DNA from: Mesonia aquimarina
GTDB lineage: Bacteria; Bacteroidota; Bacteroidia; Flavobacteriales; Flavobacteriaceae
NCBI RefSeq assembly: GCF_003667275.1
Contig: NZ_RCNV01000003.1
Span: 1-64,000 of the forward strand
Direction of reading: 5' to 3'
Length of the DNA stretch: 64,000 nt
The stretch's first letter is position 1, and every line of letters begins with the position of its first letter. Of this stretch, positions 17,308 to 25,922 are shown in pieces. A program made the translations under genes and the position numbers. The notes below the pieces were generated by a model. That model was given only the letters and a program-made list of their open reading frames with translations. It did not search any database and was not told the origin of the DNA.

Positions 17308-17715
17308 TCATTTATACAAATAGGTTTGCAAAATAATGGTTGCGCTTATTTCATCTACTAAAGCTTTATTTCTTCTTTTTTTCTTTTTCATTCCGCTATC
17401 AATCATGGTTTGCACTGCCATTTTAGAAGTAAAACGTTCATCGACGCGTTCTATTTTTTGATGTGGAAATTTTTCAGTAAAATCGGTTAAAAATAATTGA
17501 ATGGCTTCTTCACTTTGCGAAGGAGCTCCGTCTTTTTGTTTGGGCTCTCCTACTAAAACCAATTCTACATTTTCTTCAACAAAATAGTTGGCTAAAAAAT
17601 CTAGCAGTTCTGGAGTATTTACAGTAGTTAAACCGGAAGCAATTAGCTGTAATTCATCGGTTACCGCTACACCGGTACGTTTAGTTCCAAAATCTAAGGC
17701 TAGAATTCTTGCCAT
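17308..17715 (-). CDS. ruvX: Putative pre-16S rRNA nuclease / RuvX (YqgF)
   Basis: The 135-residue RNase H-fold protein has MARILALDFGTKRTGVAVTD with the first catalytic Asp, VELVLVGEPKQKDG, VDERFTSKMA with the second acidic site, and the closing DEISATIILQTYL. Members process 16S rRNA 5' ends and were first proposed as Holliday-junction resolvases. Length is normal. It is divergent from dapD; both have recognisable promoters in the 86-bp gap. Confidence 0.95.
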   Translation of the reverse strand: MARILALDFGTKRTGVAVTDELQLIASGLTTVNTPELLDFLANYFVEENVELVLVGEPKQKDGAPSQSEEAIQLFLTDFTEKFPHQKIERVDERFTSKMAVQTMIDSGMKKKKRRNKALVDEISATIILQTYLYK

Positions 17716-17729
17716 AATTCATTTTTTTG

Positions 17730-17737
17730 CAAATGTA
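17730..17737 (-). promoter_or_regulatory. ruvX promoter -7 element
   Basis: TACATTTG on the minus strand matches TAnnTTTG. A TTG lies 21 bp upstream (17761-17759), the normal -33 spacing in Bacteroidota. Confidence 0.75.
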
Positions 17738-17778
17738 ACACTTCTATTAGTATTGATACAATATTTATACGGAAGCCT

Positions 17779-17786
17779 TATATTTG
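17779..17786 (+). promoter_or_regulatory. dapD promoter -7 element
   Basis: TATATTTG lies 15 bp before the dapD ATG. A TTG at 17753-17755 is the likely -33, though its 23-bp spacing is slightly long. Confidence 0.7.
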
Positions 17787-17801
17787 CGCAAAAATTAAGC
17801 C

Positions 17802-18617
17802 ATGCAAGAATTAAAAAATATAATTTTAGAAGCTTGGGAGAACCGAGATTTATTAAAAAAAGAAGAAGTACAACAAAGCATTAGAAAAGTAATTTCATTA
17901 ATTGATGCCGGAGAATTACGCTGTGCAGAACCAACAGAAAATGGTTGGCAAGTAAATGAATGGGTAAAAAAAGGAGTAGTACTTTATTTCCCTATTCAGA
18001 AAATGGAAACTTTAGAAGCCGGTATTTTTGAATATCATGATAAAATGCCGCTAAAAAAAGGCTATAAAGAAAAAGGAATTAGAGTAGTACCAAATGCTGT
18101 TGCTCGCCACGGAGCTTACATTTCTAGCGGAGTTATTATGATGCCGAGCTATGTAAATATTGGCGCCTATGTAGATGAAGGCACGATGGTAGATACTTGG
18201 GCAACCGTTGGTAGTTGTGCACAAATTGGTAAAAACGTTCACCTTTCTGGTGGTGTTGGTATTGGTGGTGTATTAGAGCCTTTACAAGCTGCTCCGGTAA
18301 TTATTGAAGATAATGCTTTTTTAGGATCTAGATCTATTGTTGTTGAAGGAGTTCGTGTAGAGAAAGAAGCGGTTTTAGGAGCAAATGTTGTGTTAACGGC
18401 TTCTACAAAAATCATTGATGTAACTGGTGATGAGCCAAAAGAGATGAAAGGAATTGTGCCTGCGCGTTCGGTGGTTATTCCTGGAAGTTATATCAAAAAA
18501 TTTCCTGCAGGAGAATTTAATGTTCCTTGCGCATTAATCATCGGAAAACGGAAAGAGAGTACCAATAAAAAAACTTCGTTAAACGACGCTTTACGAACTT
18601 ATGATGTAGCAATTTAA
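17802..18617 (+). CDS. dapD: Tetrahydrodipicolinate N-succinyltransferase
   Basis: The 271-residue enzyme succinylates tetrahydrodipicolinate in lysine/diaminopimelate synthesis. After an N-terminal helical domain, the left-handed beta-helix of hexapeptide repeats is clear (GAYISSGVIMMPSYVNIGAY, VGSCAQIGKNVHLSGGVGIG). The succinyl-CoA-site region contains EDNAFLGSRSIVVEGV. Length is typical. It is followed after 4 bp by the glycan locus, so read-through into that locus is likely. Confidence 0.96.
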   Translation: MQELKNIILEAWENRDLLKKEEVQQSIRKVISLIDAGELRCAEPTENGWQVNEWVKKGVVLYFPIQKMETLEAGIFEYHDKMPLKKGYKEKGIRVVPNAVARHGAYISSGVIMMPSYVNIGAYVDEGTMVDTWATVGSCAQIGKNVHLSGGVGIGGVLEPLQAAPVIIEDNAFLGSRSIVVEGVRVEKEAVLGANVVLTASTKIIDVTGDEPKEMKGIVPARSVVIPGSYIKKFPAGEFNVPCALIIGKRKESTNKKTSLNDALRTYDVAI

Positions 18618-18621
18618 TATT

Positions 18622-19698
18622 ATGAAAATACTTGTAATTCAGCAGAAAATGATTGGCGACGTGCTTACGTCTTCTATTTTATGCGAAGCGATTAAGCAAC
18701 AAAATCCTTCTGCTGAATTGCATTATTTAATTAACAACCATACAATTCCTGTTGTAGAACATAATCCGTTTATAGATAAACTTGTTCTTTTTACTCCTGA
18801 AATTGAAAAAAGTAAACTGAAATTTTTCAACTTTCTAAAAAAAATTAAGCGAGAAAAATATGATGCGGTTATTGATATTTATGGAAAACTAAGCAGTGCA
18901 TTGATTACAGCTTTTTCTGGTGCTAAAATTAAAGTAGGTTATCAAAAAAAGAAATACGCACGCTTTTTATATTCGCATAAGATCGCTATTCAACTTAATA
19001 GAAATCAGTCGGTTGCTTTGGCTTATGAAAATCGATTAAATTTATTGAAACCCATTTTAGGTGAAAAAGAAATAGATTATAAGATTCAGCCGAAAATTTA
19101 TATCACCAAATCAGAAAAAGAAGAAATTTTATCTATTACAGAAAATAAAAATATAGACTTAAAACATAATTCTTATATAATGATTAATGTTCTAGGGAGC
19201 GAGCCTTCTAAAACTTATCCGTTAAAAAACATGGCTGCTTTATTAGATGAAATTGCGGAGAATTTTCCTGATCTTCATTTTTTATTTAATTATATTCCGA
19301 AGCAAAAAAAAGACGTAGAAAAAATATTATCGTATTGTAAAACGGAAACTAAAAATCAGATATCGCCTTTTTATGCACCAAGTTTACGTCAATTTATCGT
19401 ATTAACTTCTTTCTGCAAAATGGTTATTGGTAACGAAGGTGGCGCAATTAATATGGGAAAAGCATTAAATTTACCTACTTTTGCTATCTTTTCTCCATGG
19501 ATTAGAAAAGAAACTTGGGGAGCCGCGCAAAAAGATAGTATTAATAAAACTGTTCATTTAAAGGATTTTAAACCCAATCTTTTTAAAAATTATGATCAGA
19601 AAGTGTTTAAGAAAAATTCTTTAGAACTCTATAAAGCTTTTAAACCCGAATTAATTAAATTAAATTTGATAGCGTTTATAAAAAAGAATAAAAGTTAA
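18622..19698 (+). CDS. Glycosyltransferase family 9 (heptosyltransferase-like)
   Basis: The 358-residue protein shows the ADP-heptose:LPS heptosyltransferase pattern. The N-terminal Rossmann start is MKILVIQQKMIGDVLTSS. The donor-site region near the C-terminus is VIGNEGGAINMGKALNLPTF. It likely adds a sugar to the lipopolysaccharide inner core at the cytoplasmic face of the inner membrane. It lies 4 bp after dapD and 3 bp before the TupA-like gene, so the three form one unit. The exact sugar cannot be told from sequence. Confidence 0.88.
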   Translation: MKILVIQQKMIGDVLTSSILCEAIKQQNPSAELHYLINNHTIPVVEHNPFIDKLVLFTPEIEKSKLKFFNFLKKIKREKYDAVIDIYGKLSSALITAFSGAKIKVGYQKKKYARFLYSHKIAIQLNRNQSVALAYENRLNLLKPILGEKEIDYKIQPKIYITKSEKEEILSITENKNIDLKHNSYIMINVLGSEPSKTYPLKNMAALLDEIAENFPDLHFLFNYIPKQKKDVEKILSYCKTETKNQISPFYAPSLRQFIVLTSFCKMVIGNEGGAINMGKALNLPTFAIFSPWIRKETWGAAQKDSINKTVHLKDFKPNLFKNYDQKVFKKNSLELYKAFKPELIKLNLIAFIKKNKS

Positions 19699-19701
19699 TT
19701 A

Positions 19702-20604
19702 ATGGGATTAAAGAAAATTCTTTACGGTATTATTAAAAAAATGAAATTTCTGCCTCCGGAAATTTACATGAAATACTACTATGAATATTATACCGGAAGA
19801 AAACTTAATCTTGAAAACCCAACAGAATTTAACGAGAAAATTCAGTGGTTAAAAGTTTATTATCACCCACCTATTTTAACCCAGTTAGTAGATAAATATA
19901 AGGTTAGAGATTACGTTAAAGAAAAAGTAGGTGCAGAATATTTAAACGATCTTCTTGCGGTGTACGATAAAGCATCTGATGTAAATTTTGAGGAGCTTCC
20001 GGAGAAGTTTGTAATTAAAGGTGTTCATGGTTTTCACTTTAATTTAATTGTAAAGGACAAGAAAAAGTTAAACATAAAGAAAGCTAAATTTCTACTTCAT
20101 AAATGGATGCAAAAAAACCAATATTATAGAGGCGGTTTAGAGTGGGCTTACAAACACGTTCCGCAGCGCCTTATTGCTGAAAAATTTCTTGAAGAAATTG
20201 GAAAAAAAGTTATAAACGACTATAAATTTTTCTGTTTTAACGGTTCACCCAAATTTGTACAAATTGATGTAGAAAGGGGTATTAATGATCAACGTGCTTT
20301 TTATGATCTTGATTGGAATAAATTGGAGTTCTACAACAAAGAAAACACCGTTTATGAAGGCGAAATTAAACAACCGGAAAATTTTGAAGAAATGCTTAGA
20401 ATAGCAAAAAAATTAGCTGATAAATTTCCGTTTGTCCGTGTAGATCTATACAATATAAATGGTAAAATATTATTTGGAGAAATGACCTTTTACCCTTCAG
20501 ATGGAAGAAAACTATTTTACCCTGAAAAGTATAACAAAATTTTAGGTGATTATATTGAATTACCCAAACTAGCTAATGGTAAAAAAGAAATTACTAAGCT
20601 TTAG
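19702..20604 (+). CDS. TupA-like ATP-grasp / glycan-locus protein
   Basis: The 300-residue protein matches the ATPgrasp_TupA family often found among capsule and LPS genes: NPTEFNEKIQWLKVYY, DKYKVRDYVKEKVG, EELPEKFVIKGVHG and INDYKFFCFNGSPKFVQID, with FVRVDLYNINGKILFGEMTF carrying the metal-binding acidic residues. Some members ligate amino acids to glycans, but the substrate here is unknown. It is co-directional with the GT9 gene (3-bp gap). Its 3' end overlaps the convergent GT2 gene by 11 bp. Confidence 0.82.
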   Translation: MGLKKILYGIIKKMKFLPPEIYMKYYYEYYTGRKLNLENPTEFNEKIQWLKVYYHPPILTQLVDKYKVRDYVKEKVGAEYLNDLLAVYDKASDVNFEELPEKFVIKGVHGFHFNLIVKDKKKLNIKKAKFLLHKWMQKNQYYRGGLEWAYKHVPQRLIAEKFLEEIGKKVINDYKFFCFNGSPKFVQIDVERGINDQRAFYDLDWNKLEFYNKENTVYEGEIKQPENFEEMLRIAKKLADKFPFVRVDLYNINGKILFGEMTFYPSDGRKLFYPEKYNKILGDYIELPKLANGKKEITKL

Positions 20605-21430
20605 CTTCTCGTTTCTCTATTCCAAAATTTGTCCAAGTTTTATTTTCATTTTTTGTTTCGGCTCTAATCGCTAAATTTTTATCGATAGATTTTTGGGTTT
20701 TATAGCCCCGAGGGTGATCTAGATGAACACAAATTGCAGAGTAACGAATTTGTTTAGATTTTACACCTCTGTTCATTAAACGCTCACCCAATTCTCTATC
20801 TTGCCCTCCGTATTGCATACGTTCATCAAAGCCATTAATAGCTAAAATATCAGATTTCCATCCACTTGCATTATGTCCATTCCAGCTTGCATTTGTTGGT
20901 GTAACCGAATTTAGCAGTTTTTGTGTAAATCCTTTAGCTGTTAATTTTCTGTTTTTAAAAGAAGAAGGCAACCCATTTTTTTTCAACCAAGCTAAATCAA
21001 AACATTCTTGAGAAACTATTGTCTCTTTATTTATTGATTTTGATATATCCATAGGAAGCATAAAATAACCTCCTGATAAAAAATAGCCTTTTTCTCGTTG
21101 CTCAATATGGCTAGATATAAAATCATTTCTAGGAATGCAATCGCCGTCGCTCATCAATATGTAATCTGCTTTACAAGCTACAACAGCCTTATTTAAAATT
21201 CTAGATTTTTGAAAACCATCATCCTCCTGCCAAATATGTTGTATGGGGTAAGAAACCTCTTTTTGTAATCGCTCAATCAAATCAAAAGTCGGCTTTTTAG
21301 AACCATCATCAGCAATTACCAATTCAAAATTTTTATACGTCTGGCAATCATAACCCCAGAGTACTTTTTCTAACCATTCTTCTGAATTGTAGGTACTTAT
21401 TATTACCGAAATCTGGATACTTTCTTTCAA
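20594..21430 (-). CDS. Glycosyltransferase family 2
   Basis: The 278-residue GT-A enzyme has the nucleotide-binding start QISVIISTYNSEEWLEKVL, VIADDGSKKPT, and the metal-binding DGDC in YILMSDGDCIPRND. The C-terminal half has MQYGGQDRELGERLMNRG, which resembles galactosyltransferase-type C-terminal regions. It is a paralogue of the GT2 at 24999-25826: both share WHEDDGF/WQEDDGF and RELGERL/DSEMAVRLL positions. It likely builds the LPS outer core. It is convergent with the TupA-like gene. Confidence 0.9.
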   Translation of the reverse strand: MKESIQISVIISTYNSEEWLEKVLWGYDCQTYKNFELVIADDGSKKPTFDLIERLQKEVSYPIQHIWQEDDGFQKSRILNKAVVACKADYILMSDGDCIPRNDFISSHIEQREKGYFLSGGYFMLPMDISKSINKETIVSQECFDLAWLKKNGLPSSFKNRKLTAKGFTQKLLNSVTPTNASWNGHNASGWKSDILAINGFDERMQYGGQDRELGERLMNRGVKSKQIRYSAICVHLDHPRGYKTQKSIDKNLAIRAETKNENKTWTNFGIEKREAKA

Positions 21431-21576
21431 TTTTTTCTATTTGCTAGGTTAACATAACATCAGCAAAAATAACTATTTTTACCAAGGTGATTTATAATAG
21501 TAAAAAAAAGTTAAAAATTTACCGCAACCTTTTCAAGAAAAACACATCTTTATTATGTAGTATCTTTTGTTTGCTA

Positions 21577-21584
21577 TAAATTTG
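21577..21584 (+). promoter_or_regulatory. -7 element upstream of the WaaE-like glycosyltransferase
   Basis: TAAATTTG matches TAnnTTTG, about 45 bp before the TTG start. It gives that gene its own transcript in a region of alternating strands. Confidence 0.5.
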
Positions 21585-21629
21585 TCGTTTTATTCTACAG
21601 AAATTTAATAAAAATATAATTAAAAGAAG

Positions 21630-22385
21630 TTGGAAAAACTTACAGCGCTAATACCTACCGGAAATGAAATTCACAATATTGAAGAAGTTATCGCTTCTGT
21701 AGATTTTGCCGATGAAATTTTAGTGGTAGATAGTTTTAGTACTGATGGCACTTTTGAAAAAGCAAAAGAACTTGCTGATAAAGTTTTACAAAGAGAATTT
21801 GATTATCCTTCAGCACAAAAAAATTGGGCAATTCCGCAAGCAAAACACGATTGGGTTTTATTAGTTGATGCAGATGAACGTGTCACTTCTTCCTTAAAAG
21901 AAGAAATTCTTAATGTTTTAAAAAATCCGCCCACAGATATTGCTGGCTACTGGATTGGCAGACAGAATTATTTTATGAATAAACCGATAAATCATAGCGG
22001 TTGGAAAAATGATAAAGTAATACGTTTATTTAAAAAAGATGAATGCCAATACAATAACAAAAGAGTACACGAAGAAATTATTACCGAAGGAAATTTAGGT
22101 AAACTAACCCATAAATTTATACACTACACCTATACCAGTTTTGATAATCATATTGAAAAGGTAAACAAATATGCTTGGTGGCGTGCTTTAGATTACAAAG
22201 ATAAAGTTGGCAAATTAACAGCTTATCATTTTATCATAAAACCTTTTTGGGGATTCTTTAAACACTACATTATGCAAAGCGGTTTTAGAGATGGAATTCC
22301 CGGGTTAACCATCGCCTTTCTTAGATCCTATTCTATTTTTACGCGCTACTTGAAAATTTGGTTATTAAGAAAAGGTATTAAATAA
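21630..22385 (+). CDS. Glycosyltransferase family 2, LPS core WaaE-like
   Basis: The 251-residue protein has the compact form of LPS-core beta-glucosyltransferases: LIPTGNEIHNIEEVI, ILVVDSFSTDGTFE, AIPQAKHDWVLLVDADERVT, RVHEEI and a C-terminal hydrophobic/amphipathic region (FIIKPFWGFFKHYIMQ). The start is TTG; no ATG occurs before the conserved first strand. It probably acts at the inner membrane. The 3' end overlaps the convergent YIP1-family gene by 21 bp. Confidence 0.9.
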   Translation: MEKLTALIPTGNEIHNIEEVIASVDFADEILVVDSFSTDGTFEKAKELADKVLQREFDYPSAQKNWAIPQAKHDWVLLVDADERVTSSLKEEILNVLKNPPTDIAGYWIGRQNYFMNKPINHSGWKNDKVIRLFKKDECQYNNKRVHEEIITEGNLGKLTHKFIHYTYTSFDNHIEKVNKYAWWRALDYKDKVGKLTAYHFIIKPFWGFFKHYIMQSGFRDGIPGLTIAFLRSYSIFTRYLKIWLLRKGIK

Positions 22386-23000
22386 ATTAAACAACGCGAA
22401 TAACAGCACTATAATTATAATAAATGCTATAGCAGGCATTAAAAGATTTACTATAGATTTTAACGTACTAAAGTTTTGAATGATTTTTATTCCTTTGATA
22501 AAAATAACGAGCGACCAAAAGTTTAAAACAAAGTAAACTACTAAAAAAGCTGAATAAAGCCACTCATACCAAGTTTCATCTGTTTCAATTTCTGAGGAAA
22601 AGATATCATTTCCAAAAATAAAAAGGCTTAGTAATAGTAGAAAAAGGCCTACGATTGCAGGAATAAAAGACCAAGATAATACAAATCGAAAATCGTTATC
22701 TTCGGCTTTACCTCCAATCCATTTTCCGGTAACACTTAATAAAGCAGAGAAAATATAAAATGAAATAACTCCTACAACTGTACCAATTAAAGATCTGATA
22801 AATAAAATATTATATAAAGAAGATTCATCTCCCACATTTTTATCTACAGCTTTATAAAAAGAATAAGCAATTGCACCTAAAAGCATTAATAAACCAGCGT
22901 TATATTTTGATTTATGCATCAACATATAACGAAGCGTTTTACTTGGCTGGAACCAAATATTCTTTAAAATCTGATTATTCTTGACTTCTAACTCTTCCAA
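22365..23000 (-). CDS. YIP1-family membrane protein
   Basis: The 211-residue protein begins with a soluble lead (IWFQPSKTLRYML) typical of bacterial YIP1 proteins. About five membrane segments follow (around residues 35-52, 65-90, 102-125, 145-165 and 185-208). Function is unknown; the family is widespread and often lies near transport or envelope genes. It overlaps the start of the upstream kinase gene by 13 bp on the same strand, so translation is probably coupled. Confidence 0.82.
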   Translation of the reverse strand: MEELEVKNNQILKNIWFQPSKTLRYMLMHKSKYNAGLLMLLGAIAYSFYKAVDKNVGDESSLYNILFIRSLIGTVVGVISFYIFSALLSVTGKWIGGKAEDNDFRFVLSWSFIPAIVGLFLLLLSLFIFGNDIFSSEIETDETWYEWLYSAFLVVYFVLNFWSLVIFIKGIKIIQNFSTLKSIVNLLMPAIAFIIIIVLLFALFNLFNTFS

Positions 23001-23746
23001 AACTTAAGGCTTTTTTTTAGACGTTTTTTTCGGTAAAATTTTTCTTGAAATTCTGAAGTGTATTGCCACATTTTCTGGTAAATCTCTTCTTGAGGCTTAT
23101 TTATTAAACGTGCATATTCTTTACTCATTATGGCAACAATTTTTTTACTAGAAGTTAGTCTAGCAAAATTTTTAATTCGCTCATCTAAACTTAAATTTTT
23201 AAAATTCATTCGATTTAAATCTACCAAATAAAACTTATAATCTCCATTATTCAATTTTATAAGTGTATTTCCAGGTGAATGATCTAAAAATAAGACCTTA
23301 TTCTCGTGAAGTTTAAAAGTAAAGCGTGTAAAAGCACGCAAAATTTCTTCGTGGTTAGGGTAATTAAAGTCCTTTGTAAGTTCCCGGTAGGTTATATCTG
23401 CTTGTAAATGTTCGCTTACATAAAAACTGTCTTTAAAAAATAAAAAACTTGAATTTTCAAAATAAGCAATAGGCTGTGGTGTTCCAATATTTAAGGATTG
23501 TAACTTTTCAGCATATTCAAAAGAGCGTTGCGCTTTGCTTTTTCTGAAAAAGCGATAAGCAATTTGATTTATTAGATTGGGTATTTTAAACGATTTTACG
23601 TTTATTACAATATCACCTACATCGTAAGTTTTTATGGTATTTCTACTTCCGCCGTAAATATTTTCACCCTTAACTTCAAAGTCTTTAATAATATTAATGA
23701 TCTCTGACTTATGGGCGCTGGAAGTTTCTGAAAAAACTATCTTCAT
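22988..23746 (-). CDS. Lipopolysaccharide kinase (Kdo/WaaP family)
   Basis: The 252-residue protein-kinase-fold enzyme probably phosphorylates Kdo or a core sugar of LPS. The nucleotide-binding Lys lies in IVINVKSFK (Lys51). The catalytic loop is DHSPGN (155-160), with Asp155 as base. The metal-binding Asp is in LVDLNRM (Asp176). Length matches the Kdo-kinase-like group. Its place in a glycosyltransferase cluster supports the assignment. It overlaps the YIP1-family gene downstream and is divergent from the CDP-glycerol-transferase-like gene. Confidence 0.88.
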   Translation of the reverse strand: MKIVFSETSSAHKSEIINIIKDFEVKGENIYGGSRNTIKTYDVGDIVINVKSFKIPNLINQIAYRFFRKSKAQRSFEYAEKLQSLNIGTPQPIAYFENSSFLFFKDSFYVSEHLQADITYRELTKDFNYPNHEEILRAFTRFTFKLHENKVLFLDHSPGNTLIKLNNGDYKFYLVDLNRMNFKNLSLDERIKNFARLTSSKKIVAIMSKEYARLINKPQEEIYQKMWQYTSEFQEKFYRKKRLKKSLKFWKS

Positions 23747-23847
23747 TCGACAAAATTACAATTAAAATAAGAATATTAGTATTTTTCTAAATATTTAGTA
23801 ACCTTGCAAACTTCTTAAACTAACAACTAGTTTTCAAAATTTTTAAA

Positions 23848-24996
23848 ATGGCCAAAGTGTATAATTTTGCTTTTATTTTTTTAGATGAAATTCATCATAT
23901 CAATCATTTTATTACAGTTGCAATAGAATTATCTAAACATCACAATGTTAGCATTATCACCTATCCTGGCAAGCATGAGTATTTAAAAAATAAGTTAACA
24001 GAATTAGACGGAAACCGAGTAAAAGTTGAAAAATTAAAAACGCTTGCTTTTAGAGCTTTTACCGATAAATTAAAAAAGAGGCCGCTTCCTAGAAAAGGTT
24101 TTTGGATGAAAAAAAACAAAAATTATATCTTAAATAATTTTGATGCTATAATTTTTACAGATTACATTCATCACAAACTACTTAAATACAGAGGCAACAA
24201 AGAGAAACCAAAATTTATTAAATTTCCTCATGGTGCTCCGGGAAGAGGCTATAGCTATAATAAGGAACAACTAGATTTTGATTTTCAATTGTTATTTGGC
24301 TCTTTTCATTATGACCAATATAAAAACTTAAATTTATTAGGAGAAAACCCTGAAATTATTGGCTACCCGAAAATAGATGCGGTTAAGAATATTGGAAACA
24401 AAAAATTATTCAATAATAACAATCCGGTTGTACTTTACAATCCGCATTTTACAAGTTCACTCACCTCCTGGCATGAAAAAGGACTTAAAATCTTAAAGTT
24501 TTTTTATAAAAATGCAGATAACTATAATTTGATTTTCGCTCCTCATCTTCATCTTTTTCAAGAAGAAAAAGGAAAAGCAAATCCAGAAGATATTCCTGAA
24601 AAATATTTAAATGCAGAAAATATTTTTATTGATTTAGGTAGTCAAGAAAGTGTTGATATGACCTATACCAAACTAGCAGACATTTATTTAGGTGATGTTT
24701 CTAGTCAAGTTTTTGAGTTTATCATAAATCCAAGACCCTGTATATTTATGAATCATAAAAAAATTGATTATAAAGCTGATATAAATTACAGGTTTTGGCA
24801 ATTTGGGCAAGTTGTTTCAAAAGTGAAGAAATTAAAAAAAGCACTTAAAAAAGCACCAATTAAATTTGAGAAAAAATATAAGGAAATTCAAGAAAAAACA
24901 ATGCTCGAAAACTTTTATACAGAAAACAATTCAACTCCATCTGAAAGGGCTGCAAAAAAAATTACAAATTTCTTAGATAAAGAATTACCGCAATAA
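23848..24996 (+). CDS. CDP-glycerol glycerophosphotransferase-like protein
   Basis: The 382-residue protein has a GT-B-like C-terminal half in the style of CDP-glycerol/teichoic-acid polymerases and related Gram-negative enzymes: VVLYNPHFTSSLTSWHEKG, NLIFAPHLHLF, and LADIYLGDVSSQVFEFIINPRPCIF with the conserved GDxSS segment. The N-terminal half has FIKFPHGAPGRGYSY. It presumably transfers a phospho-polyol or sugar onto surface glycan. Which donor it uses cannot be decided from sequence. It ends 2 bp from the convergent GT2 gene. Confidence 0.72.
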   Translation: MAKVYNFAFIFLDEIHHINHFITVAIELSKHHNVSIITYPGKHEYLKNKLTELDGNRVKVEKLKTLAFRAFTDKLKKRPLPRKGFWMKKNKNYILNNFDAIIFTDYIHHKLLKYRGNKEKPKFIKFPHGAPGRGYSYNKEQLDFDFQLLFGSFHYDQYKNLNLLGENPEIIGYPKIDAVKNIGNKKLFNNNNPVVLYNPHFTSSLTSWHEKGLKILKFFYKNADNYNLIFAPHLHLFQEEKGKANPEDIPEKYLNAENIFIDLGSQESVDMTYTKLADIYLGDVSSQVFEFIINPRPCIFMNHKKIDYKADINYRFWQFGQVVSKVKKLKKALKKAPIKFEKKYKEIQEKTMLENFYTENNSTPSERAAKKITNFLDKELPQ

Positions 24997-24998
24997 AT

Positions 24999-25826
24999 TT
25001 ACTTCTTATCAGAAAGGTATTTATCTAGTCCGTTTTTACACCAAACTAGCTTTTTGTCAATTGCTTCTTGTTGAATGCTTTCGTTTATATTTAATCTTGA
25101 CTTTTCTTTTACCAAATGCCAAATATGGTAAATAATTCCGCCATAACGTATGCGTTTCCCTTTCACTCCATTATTTAATAATCTAACAGCCATTTCAGAA
25201 TCTTCTCTCCCCCATCCGGTCATATCTTCATTATAACCATTTATAGCAACAATATCTTTTTTCCAATAAGAAAGATTACAGCCTCTCAACTTCTTAGAAA
25301 GTGTGCTTGAAGGTTTATATAGTTTCTGAAAAAATGGAATATGTAAATTTCTAGTTTTGTTTTTAATTAACGTATTTCCGTATTCAAACAAAACCTTTTT
25401 ATTATTAAAAATCTCTTCTAAAGATTCCTGTTTTATATTGACTCTACTCCCAAACAAATAGGTATTCTTAGATGCATTTTTTATATGATCTTCAACAAAT
25501 TTGGGATGCATAATGCAGTCTCCATCCAGCTGAATAATATAATCTCCAATAGCTTGAGCTAAGGCTTTATTGAGAATCACGGTTCTTCTAAAACCATCAT
25601 CTTCATGCCAAAGATGTTTAATAGGTAGGTCTTCATTTTCTTTAAAACCCTCAACTACTTTTCTGGTAGGTGACCCAGAACCGTCATCAGCTATAATAAT
25701 TTCATCAGGCATGCGAGTTTGCTTTTCTAAACTCTTCAGCACTAACTCTAAAGCTTCTGGCCAGTTATAGGTTGTGATAATTAGACTAACTTTCAATGCA
25801 AAGGATTTATTTAAAATTATGCCCAT
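24999..25826 (-). CDS. Glycosyltransferase family 2
   Basis: The 275-residue GT-A enzyme has KVSLIITTYNWPEALELVL, IIADDGSGSPTRKVVE, WHEDDGFRRTVILNKAL and DYIIQLDGDCIMHPKF with the DxD-type metal site. The C-terminal part has DMTGWGREDSEMAVRLLNNG, similar to the GT2 at 20594-21430. An alternative start is the TTG just before KVSLIITTYN, which would remove about 11 residues. It belongs to the LPS core or surface glycan set. Sugar specificity is unknown. Confidence 0.9.
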   Translation of the reverse strand: MGIILNKSFALKVSLIITTYNWPEALELVLKSLEKQTRMPDEIIIADDGSGSPTRKVVEGFKENEDLPIKHLWHEDDGFRRTVILNKALAQAIGDYIIQLDGDCIMHPKFVEDHIKNASKNTYLFGSRVNIKQESLEEIFNNKKVLFEYGNTLIKNKTRNLHIPFFQKLYKPSSTLSKKLRGCNLSYWKKDIVAINGYNEDMTGWGREDSEMAVRLLNNGVKGKRIRYGGIIYHIWHLVKEKSRLNINESIQQEAIDKKLVWCKNGLDKYLSDKK

Positions 25827-25922
25827 ACAAATATATTTAATTATTTTTGTCTGCCTAACTATACTTCCATCTCTGTTACTTTAAAATATTAAGTCGTCGA
25901 TGAAATTAATATTGATATTTAA